DNA of 64,000 nucleotides, from the NCBI GenBank assembly GCA_039819485.1, contig JBCBRY010000014.1, forward strand, positions 1 through 64,000, given 5' to 3'. The notes beneath the pieces were generated by a model. That model saw only the letters and a program-made list of their open reading frames with translations, was not told the DNA's origin and made no database searches. The stretch comes from UBA6168 sp039819485. GTDB lineage: Bacteria > Bacteroidota > Bacteroidia > Chitinophagales > Saprospiraceae. Within the stretch, counting starts at the first letter, position 1, and each line of letters begins with the position of its first letter. Positions 10,207 through 19,058 of the stretch are shown here, one piece after another. Both the position numbers and the translations under genes were made by a program.

Positions 10207-10214
10207 CAAAAGTA
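10207..10214 (-). promoter_or_regulatory. TAnnTTTG -7 box for the oxidoreductase gene
   Basis: The reverse complement reads TACTTTTG, an exact match to the Bacteroidota -7 consensus TAnnTTTG, 26 bases before the ATG at 10181. A precise -33 TTG was not assigned. Confidence 0.55.
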
Positions 10215-10474
10215 GTACTTGGCAAGAAATTCCTCTTTCTTTTGCCCTCCGTTTGTCGGTCTGAAACCGGGAAAATCACCTGCGTTCGCAAAGCGGCTTA
10301 AATAATTTTCATCAAATATTCCATCCTCGAAAGGACCAATAAGCTACTATTATTCCCATAAATAGTAGTAGAATTGACAAAGTGAGTGCTTTCTTTGCTG
10401 TAACTGAGTCGGAATGGTATCTTCACCGATCTTTTTTAATTCAACTATTAAAACTCAATAAAAAAATCCTCATT

Positions 10475-12013
10475 ATGAAAAGAAACTTTACACTTTCTTT
10501 ATTGCTGGTATTTGCAAGCCTGACGGTCAATGCTCAGCTACCAGATGGTAGTTTGGCCCCCAACTTCACGGCTACTGATATCGATGGCAACGAACACACC
10601 CTTTATGATGTCCTCGATTCAGGAAAATCAGTAATTATCGACTTCATGGCTACCTGGTGTGGACCTTGCTGGAACTTCCACGAAACACATGCAACTTCAG
10701 ATTTATACGCTATGTATGGCCCGACTGGTACTGACGAAATGGTTGTTTTCATGATCGAATCTGACAACACGACTGAGCTGGATTGCCTGTTCGGCCAGGC
10801 AGGTTGTTCTTCAAATACATATGGTGACTGGACAGAAGGCGTAGAATATCCAATTTTTGATGATCACACGATCGCTCCATTGTTCAACGTTGGCTATTAT
10901 CCAACTATTTACCACATCTGTCCAGACCGCGTTGTCGTTGAAGCCGGACAAACCAATGCCGCTGGTTTGTATGCCCCTAACGCAAATTGCCAGTCACCCA
11001 CTGGTGATAATAACGTCAAGATGCATGAGTACAGCGGTTTCAGAGGTGAATTTTGTGGCTCCACTTCTTTTGTTCCTTCTTTCATATTCCAAAACATGGG
11101 TAATGCGGAATTGACCAGTGCCACGTTTGAATTATACTTGAACGGTACCATGACCGAATCCATTGACTGGACTGGTGGCCTGGGCACTTACGGTGCTGAC
11201 GAAATCGTTTTCAGCGATGTGACTGTAACGGAAGCGACTGATATTGAAATCAAAGTGTCTACTGTAAATGGCGGTGCCGATGAAGATGATAGCAACAACA
11301 GTGTTACTGCTTCTGTTAACCGTTCGCCTTCTGCGGAGTCTTTTGTAGTCGTCGAAATCCAAACAGATGCATATGGTGACGAAGTTTACTGGGAAGTTAG
11401 AAATGAAGCTGGAGAAGTTGTTCACTTCGGAGGAAATCCAAATGTTGGTACCACTAACATCGGAACACTCACGTTCCCACCAAATCCACCGATCACTCAC
11501 CCTGATCAGTATGGCAACAATGTACTGATTACTGATACAGTCAATATCCTCTCACTGGGATGCCACACTTTCCACATCACTGATTACTACGGTGACGGTA
11601 TGTCTCTTCCTGGTACAGGCCCTGCTGCTTTCTTCCGTGTAAGGGACAATATGGGCAATGTCTTATACCAAAGTGCCAACAACCCTAGTTATGTCGAAGA
11701 ATTGACTGATTACGAAGGTACTGGCGTCAACAGCACCAACGAATTGACTGAAGTAGCTCATTTGAACTTCTTCCCGAATCCTGCCTCTGAGCAGGTAGCA
11801 GTTGCTTTTGACCTGACCGAGTCTTTGGACAATGTAACGATCGAAGTGACCAACATCGTTGGACAAAGAGCATTGATTCAGCAAGTGGGTAACCTTTTGG
11901 CAGGTTCTCAGCGCATCGACCTCAACATTGCTGATTTCCAAAATGGCATCTATAACGTTTCCATTACCAGTGGTGACAGAGTCATTTCTCAGAAATTGGT
12001 CGTTCAGCACTAA
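10475..12013 (+). CDS. secreted thioredoxin-fold protein with T9SS type A sorting domain
   Basis: An ATG at 10475 gives MKRNFTLSLLLVFASLTVNA, a Sec signal peptide; the longer frame from 10382 is not needed. The mature protein of about 490 residues opens with a redoxin/thioredoxin-like domain (PNFTATDIDG, then the active-site motif WCGPC). A beta-rich middle follows, with the phrase CHTFHITDYYGDGM typical of Bacteroidota secreted proteins. The last ~75 residues are a T9SS type A C-terminal sorting domain (FFPNPASEQV ... QNGIYNVSI ... QKLVVQH). The protein should cross the inner membrane by Sec and the outer membrane by the Por system, ending on the surface or outside. The CxxC suggests disulfide chemistry, but the substrate is unknown. 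It is monocistronic, with a strong terminator directly after it. Confidence 0.88.
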   Translation: MKRNFTLSLLLVFASLTVNAQLPDGSLAPNFTATDIDGNEHTLYDVLDSGKSVIIDFMATWCGPCWNFHETHATSDLYAMYGPTGTDEMVVFMIESDNTTELDCLFGQAGCSSNTYGDWTEGVEYPIFDDHTIAPLFNVGYYPTIYHICPDRVVVEAGQTNAAGLYAPNANCQSPTGDNNVKMHEYSGFRGEFCGSTSFVPSFIFQNMGNAELTSATFELYLNGTMTESIDWTGGLGTYGADEIVFSDVTVTEATDIEIKVSTVNGGADEDDSNNSVTASVNRSPSAESFVVVEIQTDAYGDEVYWEVRNEAGEVVHFGGNPNVGTTNIGTLTFPPNPPITHPDQYGNNVLITDTVNILSLGCHTFHITDYYGDGMSLPGTGPAAFFRVRDNMGNVLYQSANNPSYVEELTDYEGTGVNSTNELTEVAHLNFFPNPASEQVAVAFDLTESLDNVTIEVTNIVGQRALIQQVGNLLAGSQRIDLNIADFQNGIYNVSITSGDRVISQKLVVQH

Positions 12014-12076
12014 ATACATTCAATGATCCAACTGGCAGGAATTCCTGACCACTTGTTTCATCATTGAAATAAAAAA

Positions 12077-12110
12077 GACCCTCCCGACTATTCGGGAGGG
12101 TCTTTCTTTT
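12077..12110 (+). terminator. strong rho-independent terminator after the T9SS protein
   Basis: Perfect 11-base arms GACCCTCCCGA and TCGGGAGGGTC with a 4-base loop are followed by a T-rich run. It lies 64 bases after the stop codon at 12013. Confidence 0.9.
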
Positions 12111-12223
12111 GTGACGCATGTGGTAAAAACTTGTTAGTAGTAGACGACGACCTGGTTTATCACAAGATTCGAGAGCACACCAAATAATAAATCGTAAAAG
12201 ATAAAGAAATATGATACGCGCTG

Positions 12224-12231
12224 TACTTTTG
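12224..12231 (+). promoter_or_regulatory. TAnnTTTG -7 box for recN
   Basis: TACTTTTG followed by GCGCC matches the Bacteroidota -7 element exactly. It lies 84 bases ahead of the recN start and the leader between them contains a heptamer array (12258-12312). Confidence 0.6.
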
Positions 12232-12257
12232 CGCCGCAATTTACAACAAATGAAAAT

Positions 12258-12312
12258 GTTGAATGAACCATTTATTCATTCACCGTTAATCGATCACCAT
12301 TCACCACTAACC
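12258..12312 (+). repeat. heptamer-array hairpin element (half-decayed) before recN
   Basis: Five consecutive 7-base units occupy 12278-12312: ATTCACC, GTTAATC, GATCACC, ATTCACC, ACTAACC. A short complementary remnant (GAATGAACC) lies just upstream at 12261. The array ends 2 bases before the TTG start of recN. It has the unit size and start-codon position of the better preserved inverted arrays elsewhere in the window, but its left arm is mostly lost. Confidence 0.55.
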
Positions 12313-12314
12313 GT

Positions 12315-13976
12315 TTGATAAAGAAGCTTTCCATCCGCAATTACGCCATCATCGAGGAACTCGAAATCAACTTCCCCGAAGGCCTGACCATCATCACTGG
12401 TGAAACAGGTGCAGGTAAATCGATTCTGCTGGGTGCCCTGGGCCTCATCATGGGCGAACGGGCCGATTCTAAATCGCTGCACGACGACTCCCAAAAATGT
12501 ATCATCGAGGGTACTTTCCAGGTGAATAAATACAAGCTCCAGGCTTTCTTTGAAGAAAAGGACCTCGACTATGCGGAAGAGTGTTTGATCCGTCGGGAAC
12601 TTTCACCTTCCGGCAAATCAAGAGCTTTTGTCAACGACACGCCGGTGCGGCTGGATACCTTGAAACAGTTGACCGCTGCCCTGATCGACCTCCATGAACA
12701 ATTCGATACTTTAGATATCCACAATGTATCTTTCCAGCTCCGCATGATGGACGCCCTCGCCGGCAACCACGAGCTTTTGCAAACGTATGAGGCCCTTTAT
12801 CGGAAATATACCTCCGACAAAAAGAAACTGAAAGACCTGATCGAACAAAACAACCGCTCTTCCCAGGAAACAGATTTTCTCCAGTTTCAACTGTCTGAGT
12901 TCAATGAAGTAGAACTGGTCGCCGGCGAACAGGAAAAGCTCGAAGCAGAACAGCGCCAATTGACCAATGCGGAAGAAATCAAGACAACCCTTTCCGCAGC
13001 CTTTCACAATTTGACAGACGGTGAAACGCCCATCGCAGGGCAGCTAAAGGAAGTACTCCGGCAAATAACCGAAGTAAAAAAATTCCATCCCAATATTCCC
13101 GTTCTGCACCAACGGCTGGAAAGCCTTTCCGTAGAATTGGAGGATATTGCAGGGGAGTTTGAAAAGGTAGCTGAAAGTACCGAATTCGATCCTGAACGCA
13201 TTGCTGAAATCCAATCCCGTCTCGATTTGATTTACCGCCTGCAAAACAAGCACCGCGTCAATTCTATCGACGAACTGCTTGACATTCAAACTACTATACA
13301 AGAAAAATTATCTTCATTTGGCGACCTGTCGAGCGCAATCGAAGACTTGGAAAAAAGCATCGGGGTGCAAGAAAAAGACCTGCAGGGCATCGCCAGCCAA
13401 CTGTCCGAAAAACGGCAGCGGTCCGCCCCGGCGTTTACCAAAAAAGTACTCAGTCTGCTCAAGCAACTGTCCATGCCGCACACCCGTTTTGCAGTGCAAT
13501 TCAAAGTGCTCGACCAGCTCTCCGCTACCGGTACCGACGAGATTCATTTCCTGTTTGCAGCCAACCCCGGCAGCCGTTTGCAGCCAATCAAAGATGTGGC
13601 CTCCGGTGGTGAACTGAGCCGTTTGACCCTCGTTACAAAATCTTTGGTAGCAGCCGCCATTCCGCTTCCAACATTGATTTTTGATGAAATTGATACCGGT
13701 ATTTCCGGCGACGTTTCCCTTAAAATGGGCAATATTTTGCGCAAATTATCCAACCATCACCAGGTCATCAACATCACGCATTCACCGCAAATTGCCTCCA
13801 AAGCAGATGCTCACTATTTTGTTTATAAAAAAGTAGGTGCTAACACCACTACTACCAAAGTAAAACGCCTCAATCCCGAAGAAAGAGTCCGGTCTATCGC
13901 CGTGATGCTGAGCAAAAACCCACCAAGCGAGTCCGCTCTGCAGAATGCCCGGGAGCTGATGGGCATGACCGTCTGA
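12315..13976 (+). CDS. recN: DNA repair protein RecN
   Basis: The product is 553 residues, the normal RecN length. RecN is an SMC-like ATPase that acts at double-strand breaks and helps hold sister DNA during recombinational repair. The N-terminal ATPase half has MIKKLSIRNYAIIEELEI and Walker A GETGAGKS at about residues 29-36. A coiled-coil middle of about 300 residues follows. The C-terminal half carries the ABC signature SGGELSR and Walker B/D-loop LIFDEIDTGISG. The TTG at 12315 is chosen because it starts exactly at the conserved RecN N-terminus and no in-frame ATG is available nearby. A TAnnTTTG box lies upstream at 12224. It is followed after 73 bases by a CBS gene that has its own promoter box. 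Confidence 0.95.
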   Translation: MIKKLSIRNYAIIEELEINFPEGLTIITGETGAGKSILLGALGLIMGERADSKSLHDDSQKCIIEGTFQVNKYKLQAFFEEKDLDYAEECLIRRELSPSGKSRAFVNDTPVRLDTLKQLTAALIDLHEQFDTLDIHNVSFQLRMMDALAGNHELLQTYEALYRKYTSDKKKLKDLIEQNNRSSQETDFLQFQLSEFNEVELVAGEQEKLEAEQRQLTNAEEIKTTLSAAFHNLTDGETPIAGQLKEVLRQITEVKKFHPNIPVLHQRLESLSVELEDIAGEFEKVAESTEFDPERIAEIQSRLDLIYRLQNKHRVNSIDELLDIQTTIQEKLSSFGDLSSAIEDLEKSIGVQEKDLQGIASQLSEKRQRSAPAFTKKVLSLLKQLSMPHTRFAVQFKVLDQLSATGTDEIHFLFAANPGSRLQPIKDVASGGELSRLTLVTKSLVAAAIPLPTLIFDEIDTGISGDVSLKMGNILRKLSNHHQVINITHSPQIASKADAHYFVYKKVGANTTTTKVKRLNPEERVRSIAVMLSKNPPSESALQNARELMGMTV

Positions 13977-13992
13977 GATAGGAAAGTTTTTA

Positions 13993-14000
13993 TACTTTTG
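13993..14000 (+). promoter_or_regulatory. TAnnTTTG -7 box for the CBS-domain gene
   Basis: TACTTTTG followed by CGCCC matches the -7 consensus, 49 bases before the ATG at 14050. Confidence 0.55.
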
Positions 14001-14049
14001 CGCCCACCTCTTACAAAAGGAATGAGCTAAAATATTCAAGCCATTTCAA

Positions 14050-14469
14050 ATGAATGTAAAAATTGCCGACATCATGCAGAAAAGCGTGGTGACTACCGTG
14101 CCCCATAAATCCCTGGGCCATGTCAAAGATATCATGACCAAAAACCGGATCAGCTCTGTCCCTGTCATCAACTCCGACAATGAACCGGTCGGCATCATCA
14201 CCACCTCCGACCTCGCAAAGGGCCACGATGAAGGCACACCCATCAGCCACATCATGCCCGACCATGTTTATACCGTTCCTGCTTACAACGATGTACACAT
14301 CGCCGCCCGCATCATGCGCAATCACCACATCCATCACGTTGTCGTTACCCACGAGCACGAAATCGTTGGCGTGGTCAGTTCTTTTGATTTATTGCAATTG
14401 GTGGAAGAACACCGGTTTGTGATGAAAAACCCTCCGACGCCTTCTAAGAAAGGGAACAAGCGTTATTGA
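14050..14469 (+). CDS. CBS-pair domain protein
   Basis: The product is 139 residues and consists almost wholly of two CBS motifs. The first is IADIMQKSVVTTVPH to PVGIITTSDLAKG, the second ISHIMPDHVYTVPAY to IVGVVSSFDLLQLVE. Paired CBS modules bind adenosine nucleotides and act as regulatory sensors. A stand-alone pair with no catalytic partner gives no hint of target. The protein lacks a signal peptide and should be cytoplasmic. It lies directly after recN, but has its own promoter box. Confidence 0.88.
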   Translation: MNVKIADIMQKSVVTTVPHKSLGHVKDIMTKNRISSVPVINSDNEPVGIITTSDLAKGHDEGTPISHIMPDHVYTVPAYNDVHIAARIMRNHHIHHVVVTHEHEIVGVVSSFDLLQLVEEHRFVMKNPPTPSKKGNKRY

Positions 14470-14479
14470 TCGATTCGAA

Positions 14480-15013
14480 TTACTCATTGCGTTTTTGCCA
14501 CCGCAGGTGCCCCTCGTCGGTCTCTTCCAACAATTCGAATCCATTCTTTTCCAGCACCCGCTGCGAAGCGATGCCCTCTTTTAGTGTATCCGCCATGACT
14601 GATTTCACTTCCTCCTGATGCATGGCCCATTCCGTCATTGCTTCCACCGCTTCCGTCGCCAGCCCTCTGCCGGCAAAGTGATCGTCGACGTAGTAGCCCA
14701 TAAATACCCGTCCCTGCTCATCCGGCCAACCTGACAGCCCAATACCGCCCACCAAACGGTTGTCCGATGGTAAAATCATCACCCAGTGCGTGTACCATTC
14801 GTATCTGCCAGGATGTGCCTGCACCCCCGGCAAACAGACTTTTCGGATGGCATCGGGCATTTCAGCCCAAAACTCAGGTTCGACGGCCAGGTCGACCAGC
14901 GCCAGTCCAAGTTCCACAGCCAGCAGTACCGGGCTTTGTGCGTACAATTTCAGTTGGGAAGCATTTAATGCCAGGAGGCGGAGGCGGGATGTTTCGATAT
15001 TGGCCATTTTCAT
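14480..15013 (-). CDS. GNAT-family N-acetyltransferase (RimJ/RimL-like)
   Basis: The product is 177 residues. It has the GNAT core: an N-terminal TSRLRLLAL strand as in RimJ/RimL-type enzymes, the acetyl-CoA-binding motif A region (DDHFAGRGLATEAVEAMTEW, containing the R-x-x-G-x-A/G pattern) and the C-terminal SQRVLEKNGFELLEE helix-strand. It probably transfers acetyl from acetyl-CoA to an amino group, perhaps a protein N-terminus or small metabolite; the acceptor cannot be deduced. It converges with the CBS gene, leaving 10 bases between the stop codons. Confidence 0.86.
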   Translation of the reverse strand: MKMANIETSRLRLLALNASQLKLYAQSPVLLAVELGLALVDLAVEPEFWAEMPDAIRKVCLPGVQAHPGRYEWYTHWVMILPSDNRLVGGIGLSGWPDEQGRVFMGYYVDDHFAGRGLATEAVEAMTEWAMHQEEVKSVMADTLKEGIASQRVLEKNGFELLEETDEGHLRWQKRNE

Positions 15014-15055
15014 TTGGTTTTCAATGTAAGGTGCAAAAATGTGTTTTTTTTGTAA

Positions 15056-15102
15056 CTCGGATTATCAATCCGAGAAACGAATTGCTCGGATTAATAATCC
15101 GA
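15056..15102. repeat. two GGATTnnnAATCC palindromes
   Basis: Two units lie at 15056-15074 (CTCGGATT, ATC, AATCCGAG) and 15085-15102 (a CTCGGATT variant). They belong to a dispersed family with other members at 15878, 15907, 24195-24305 and 59228. With the pair at 15878-15925 they bracket the degraded LRR-Roc-COR-TIR locus. Confidence 0.8.
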
Positions 15103-15109
15103 AGCATCC

Positions 15110-15142
15110 AGAGATGTCATTTTTCAAAAAAATGACATCTCT
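15110..15142. repeat. perfect 15-bp-arm stem-loop with TGACAT core
   Basis: Arms AGAGATGTCATTTTT (15110-15124) and AAAAATGACATCTCT (15128-15142) are perfect inverted repeats with a 3-base loop. The ATGACA core recalls the ends of the ~130-bp elements near 47.7 and 49.2 kb, so this could be a minimal internal-deletion relative. It could also act as a bidirectional terminator. Confidence 0.65.
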
Positions 15143-15249
15143 CCTACATTCCTTGTGAGCAAAACCCCGCATTAACTCAGCCCAAACATGCGGGAAACCA
15201 AACCCCGTTTTTTACCTTCACCCCCACATTCAAATTAAAAACCAAACAG

Positions 15250-15865
15250 ATGAGTGAATTGGCCCTGCAACTAATCGCAAAGGAAAAAAAAGAATTGGAT
15301 TAAGAGTCAAAACAACGGTATATCCAACCAAATAAACACTTTCCCAAATACCCTTGCCAAGCTCTCTAAACTTAGAATTTTAGTAGCTGGCGGTGACTAT
15401 AATAATAAATGGGAGGTCAGCAACATTACTGCTCTCAAAAAACTTTCCGAATAAAGGTAGCAAGTTCACATCCACCTACGGTGTCTTGTTGGAGCATTGG
15501 CAGTGCCAAAAAGGTAGTTCTCCGGTCAATTTCCTGATCTGGGATTTTGGCGGGCAGGAGATCGAATCAACCGGTTGCAGTTGCTCGTCCACGAGAAAGC
15601 GCAGGAACTGCACGAATACGGCATGCCGATGCCCGCCTCTTGGATTGCCGCCCGGCAGCATTTCATCGACAACCTGGCCAAACCAAAAGGAGAACGGGAA
15701 AGATGCATCAGCAAAGAGGATTTTATCAAGCCCTGCGATTTTGCGGATACGCCTTTTGAAAAGCTGCAAGGTCTGCCCAAAAAAGCAAGGCCAGTCACTA
15801 CGTTCCCTAATCGAGATGAAGCATTTACCGAAATCGTGAGAGGCGTCAGGCGGGCCATTGTGTAA
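15250..15865 (+). pseudogene. remnant of an LRR-Roc-COR-TIR (ROCO-type) GTPase
   Basis: Several frames carry fragments in the correct order for a much larger protein. At 15250 an ATG opens a typical LRR-ROCO N-terminus (MSELALQLIAKEKKE) that stops after 17 codons. At 15353-15454 another frame has leucine-rich text (LAKLSKLRILVAGG ... ITALKKLSE). At about 15450-15560 a third frame has a Roc GTPase segment ending in the G3 motif IWDFGGQE. At 15575-15865 the frame shifts again to a COR-like piece (MPASWIAARQHFID ... CISKEDFIKPC) fused to what looks like a TIR-domain C-terminus (LQGLPKKARPVTTF, then RDEAF and EIVRGVRRAI). Intact proteins of this type exceed 700 residues; less than a quarter survives. 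Such multidomain GTPases occur in bacterial signalling and possibly immunity. Confidence 0.7.
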
Positions 15866-15877
15866 AAAGGGGAGTAG

Positions 15878-15925
15878 CTCGGATTGATAATCCGGGTTAC
15901 GGGCTGCTCGGATTGGCAATCCGAG
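15878..15925. repeat. two GGATTnnnAATCC palindromes at the permease stop codon
   Basis: Units lie at 15878-15895 and 15907-15925. On the minus strand the second unit begins GTAACTCGG, and its TAA is the stop codon of the permease gene (stop at 15926-15928). Confidence 0.8.
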
Positions 15926-18547
15926 TTACTCACCCTTCAGCACCTCTGCCGGGTTCCTCCTTGCCGCCTTCCACGTCTGGGAACCGATCGTCAGCAGCCC
16001 CAGCAGCAGCAGGACTACCACGCCAAACCCTAATTCCACCACGCCGATTTCGATGCGGAAAGCAAACTGCCGCAGCACCACTTTATCAAACAGCAAAAAA
16101 GTCAGCGGCAGAGCGATCACCGCAGCGATCAACAGCATTTTCACAAAACCCGACGACAACAGCGAAACCACTTGCAAGTCGTTGGCGCCGAACACTTTAC
16201 GGATGCTGATTTCTTTTAATTTCACCTCAATGGTATAGACCGCCATGCCGAGCAATCCCAGACAAGCGATGGAAATCGCAATGAAAGAAAGGAAGCCAAA
16301 TATCCTCAACACGTTCACCAGAAAGAAATAAGCTTCCTCGATTTGTTGGTCAAAAAAGGCCGCTTTAAAATCGTGGCGGGAGTCCAGTTTGTCCCAGGCC
16401 TGTCGGAGGGTCGCCATGGTAGCGGGGATGTTTTGGCTTTGGAGTTTAATGTTGGCGTAGGTGAATTGGTCGGGATCGTAGCGGAAGAAAAAGCTATTGA
16501 TGGGTTCTTCAATCTGGCGATAGTGAAAATCTTCGAGTACACCGATCACCTGGTGCGGCTGGTGGCCGATTTCGAGTACCTGCCCGATGGCCTCATCGGG
16601 ACGCCAGTTGAAAACATGGGCCATTTCTTCGTTGATGATGATTTGGGCATGCGTGCTGGCAGGTTGGTTTTCGGTAAAATTTTTCCCCGCCAAAAAGTCC
16701 AGTCCATGATTGGGAACGTACCGATGGTCGACCGAAACAAAATGCACGCCGATGGAGTCTCCCTGGTCCGTTTGCCGCACCCAATCCAGGCTGCCGTTGG
16801 CCACCCCGATCACGAGAGAGGAAAAAGAAACATCGGTCACCTCGGGGAATTTCGACAGCTCATTTTTCAAAATAGTTTCGTCCACGCCCTGCAGCGATAT
16901 GTTTAAAATATTTTCCTGGTCAAAGCCCATGTCGTGGTGCAGGGCTTCGTGGTGCTGTTGGAAAACGATGGTGGCAGCACCGATGAAAAACAGCGAAATC
17001 GCAAATTGAAAGACGATGAGCGCCCGTCGTACCGACATTTTTTTCATCAACTTTTGCGGAAAATATTGCTTGACCAAATTGGCCGGATGCATTTTTGATA
17101 AAACAGTCGCCGGCACGAGACCAGCCAACAAACCAGCCAGCAGCGCGAACGCCACAAAGAACAACACCAATGTTGGCGTGAGTTCCAACGTCAACAACTG
17201 ATCGGCCCTCGGGATGGTCTGCATGAAACCTTCTTTGATCGTTTCAAAAATGCCGATGCTCAATACCAGCGACAACAAAGTTATAACTACTGCTTCAATC
17301 AAAAACTGTTGAGATACCTGTCCCCGAGTCGCACCGACCACTTTTCGGATGCCCACTTCCCTGCCCCGCCGCAGGGACCGTGCGATGGACAGGTTAGTAT
17401 AATTAAAACAGGCCGACAACAACACCAACAACGCAATGGCCGCAAGAATAACAATCGGCAAAACGACCATCTTCGGGCCAATCTGATCACTCAGGTCACG
17501 CCCCGGCACAATGCTGGCCAAGGCCTGCAGGCCAAAATCTACCTGAAGATTTTCAAACGACTCGTAGGCATTGGCGCCGATCCGATTCATGGCCGCAACC
17601 ACTTCCTCCGGCAGCCGGTCCGGGGCCAGTTTCAAATAAATATAACTCGACGAAAGTTCGTCCCATTGCTCCAGCGAGGGACGAATCAACCCTGCTTTTT
17701 CCAGGCCCGGCAAAGTGCTAAAGGAAGCCAGCATCTCAAATTGCAGATGGGACTCTTTTGGAATATTTTTTAGCACGCCGGTTATCTGAAACCTACCCAT
17801 TTCACCGACTTCTATTTCCTTCCCGATCGGGTTGGCCCCGTTGAAAACACGCTGCACCACTTCGTCGGTGATCACTACCGAAAACGGCTGCTGCAAGGCC
17901 GTTTTTGCATTGCCCTTCAGCAAGGGAAAAGTAAAAATTTCCAAAAAGGCAGGATCGGTGAAATAGCCGCTGAGCGGCAATAATTTCCCGTTCGCCTCTA
18001 CCTCGCCACCAAAGCGCCGCTGGATGCGCACTACTTCCTCCACTCCGCTGATTTCTGTTTTTAAATACTCCGCCAAAGGCAGCACAGCGCTGGCCCGTTC
18101 ATCATGCCAGGAGCCGATTTGAGGTTTGCTGATGACCCGGTAAATCTGTTCTTTTTGCTCGTGAAACTCATCGAATTGCAGGAGGTCGTGCACCATGCCG
18201 ATCACGATCAATCCGAGTGACATGCTGGCGGCCAGGCCCAAAATATTGATCCCTGAAAACAGCTTATGACGCAGGAGGCTGCGCATGGCAATTTTGCCGT
18301 GGTTTCGCCACAAATCAATGGTATGAGACGGCCAAAATGAAAACCGTAAAGACTTGACGACCGATGGCCGCAGGAGCAGCAATACTTCTTTTCGATAAAT
18401 CCACCGGGCATGGTGCAGTCCTTTTTTATCCGCGTTTTTGATAAAATTTTCTTCGAGGTCGCCCTCCAGTTCTTCGTAGAAATCTGGGTGGCAAAACCAG
18501 GCGAGCAGTCGCCGGAACAAACGGGGAGGATGTGGGTGATTTTTCAT
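15926..18547 (-). CDS. FtsX/MacB-type ABC transporter permease with prefix domain
   Basis: The product is 873 residues. The first ~70 residues form the 'permease prefix' domain (FCHPDFYEELEGDLEENF) that in Bacteroidota marks permeases controlled by a PadR regulator. Then come two repeats of one TM helix, a large periplasmic MacB-like domain and a three-TM FtsX block (VLPIVILAAIALLVLLSACF; SIRKVFGANDLQVVSLL). The class moves peptides, lipids or drugs by mechanotransmission and needs a separate ATPase, which is not encoded nearby. The PadR gene upstream (18680-18997) has the same orientation, so the pair is probably one unit. The stop codon is contributed by a dispersed palindrome. Confidence 0.9.
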   Translation of the reverse strand: MKNHPHPPRLFRRLLAWFCHPDFYEELEGDLEENFIKNADKKGLHHARWIYRKEVLLLLRPSVVKSLRFSFWPSHTIDLWRNHGKIAMRSLLRHKLFSGINILGLAASMSLGLIVIGMVHDLLQFDEFHEQKEQIYRVISKPQIGSWHDERASAVLPLAEYLKTEISGVEEVVRIQRRFGGEVEANGKLLPLSGYFTDPAFLEIFTFPLLKGNAKTALQQPFSVVITDEVVQRVFNGANPIGKEIEVGEMGRFQITGVLKNIPKESHLQFEMLASFSTLPGLEKAGLIRPSLEQWDELSSSYIYLKLAPDRLPEEVVAAMNRIGANAYESFENLQVDFGLQALASIVPGRDLSDQIGPKMVVLPIVILAAIALLVLLSACFNYTNLSIARSLRRGREVGIRKVVGATRGQVSQQFLIEAVVITLLSLVLSIGIFETIKEGFMQTIPRADQLLTLELTPTLVLFFVAFALLAGLLAGLVPATVLSKMHPANLVKQYFPQKLMKKMSVRRALIVFQFAISLFFIGAATIVFQQHHEALHHDMGFDQENILNISLQGVDETILKNELSKFPEVTDVSFSSLVIGVANGSLDWVRQTDQGDSIGVHFVSVDHRYVPNHGLDFLAGKNFTENQPASTHAQIIINEEMAHVFNWRPDEAIGQVLEIGHQPHQVIGVLEDFHYRQIEEPINSFFFRYDPDQFTYANIKLQSQNIPATMATLRQAWDKLDSRHDFKAAFFDQQIEEAYFFLVNVLRIFGFLSFIAISIACLGLLGMAVYTIEVKLKEISIRKVFGANDLQVVSLLSSGFVKMLLIAAVIALPLTFLLFDKVVLRQFAFRIEIGVVELGFGVVVLLLLGLLTIGSQTWKAARRNPAEVLKGE

Positions 18548-18559
18548 TTGCAGTCGGGT

Positions 18560-18656
18560 GTAAACTCTGTTTGACCTCTGCGTCTTCTCTGCACAACTTT
18601 GCGTGACAAAAAATAGTTACGCAGCGTTTAAACAGAGAAGACGCAGAGATTCGCAG
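18560..18656. repeat. inverted repeat of CTCTGCGT-type units between PadR and permease
   Basis: A perfect 16-base arm (18576-18591) is repeated inverted at 18633-18648. An inner pair (TTGCGTGAC at 18600 and GTTACGCAG near 18617) adds further pairing. Related CTCTGTGT text recurs singly near 29029-29058. It sits inside the PadR-permease transcription unit. Confidence 0.75.
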
Positions 18657-18679
18657 AGAAAAATTACTTTATGAAATAC

Positions 18680-18997
18680 TTAGGTTGTCGGTATCGCCTG
18701 CCAAAGTTGTTCCCGCAGGTTGCGGGCCTCTTCTACCGCAGCCCTACCGGTATTCGTCACCGTGTAAAACCGCTTGCGCCGTCCGCCCCGCACCGCCTCC
18801 GCACCACTCATCGAGGAATGGATAAATCCTTTTTCCTCCAAACGAACCAGCGCCGTATGCAACGCCCCGCGGCTGATACTCCGGCCGACGCGGTCTTTGA
18901 TTTCCTGCTGAATGGTCACGCCGTAGGCATTGTCCTTCAGGATGAGGATGACCATCAAAACGATTTCCTGAAATTCTCCGAGGTAGCTGCCTTTCAT
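18680..18997 (-). CDS. PadR-family transcriptional regulator
   Basis: The product is 106 residues from the ATG at 18997 (MKGSYLGEFQEIVLM). It has the PadR winged-helix layout: LGEFQEIVLMVILIL, then AYGVTIQQEI, the recognition helix ISRGALHTALVRLEEKGFI, and the wing RRKRFYTVTNTGRAAV. PadR proteins of this short class repress transporter genes and often regulate themselves. It precedes a permease bearing the PadR-associated prefix domain, which strongly suggests that the permease is its target. Two 22-base direct repeats lie upstream at 19059-19111 and are candidate operators. Confidence 0.92.
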   Translation of the reverse strand: MKGSYLGEFQEIVLMVILILKDNAYGVTIQQEIKDRVGRSISRGALHTALVRLEEKGFIHSSMSGAEAVRGGRRKRFYTVTNTGRAAVEEARNLREQLWQAIPTT

Positions 18998-19058
18998 GGT
19001 GTTAGATTTTGTGAGAAAATGTGAGAGACCTGAGAATAATATTTGCAATTATAAGTTA

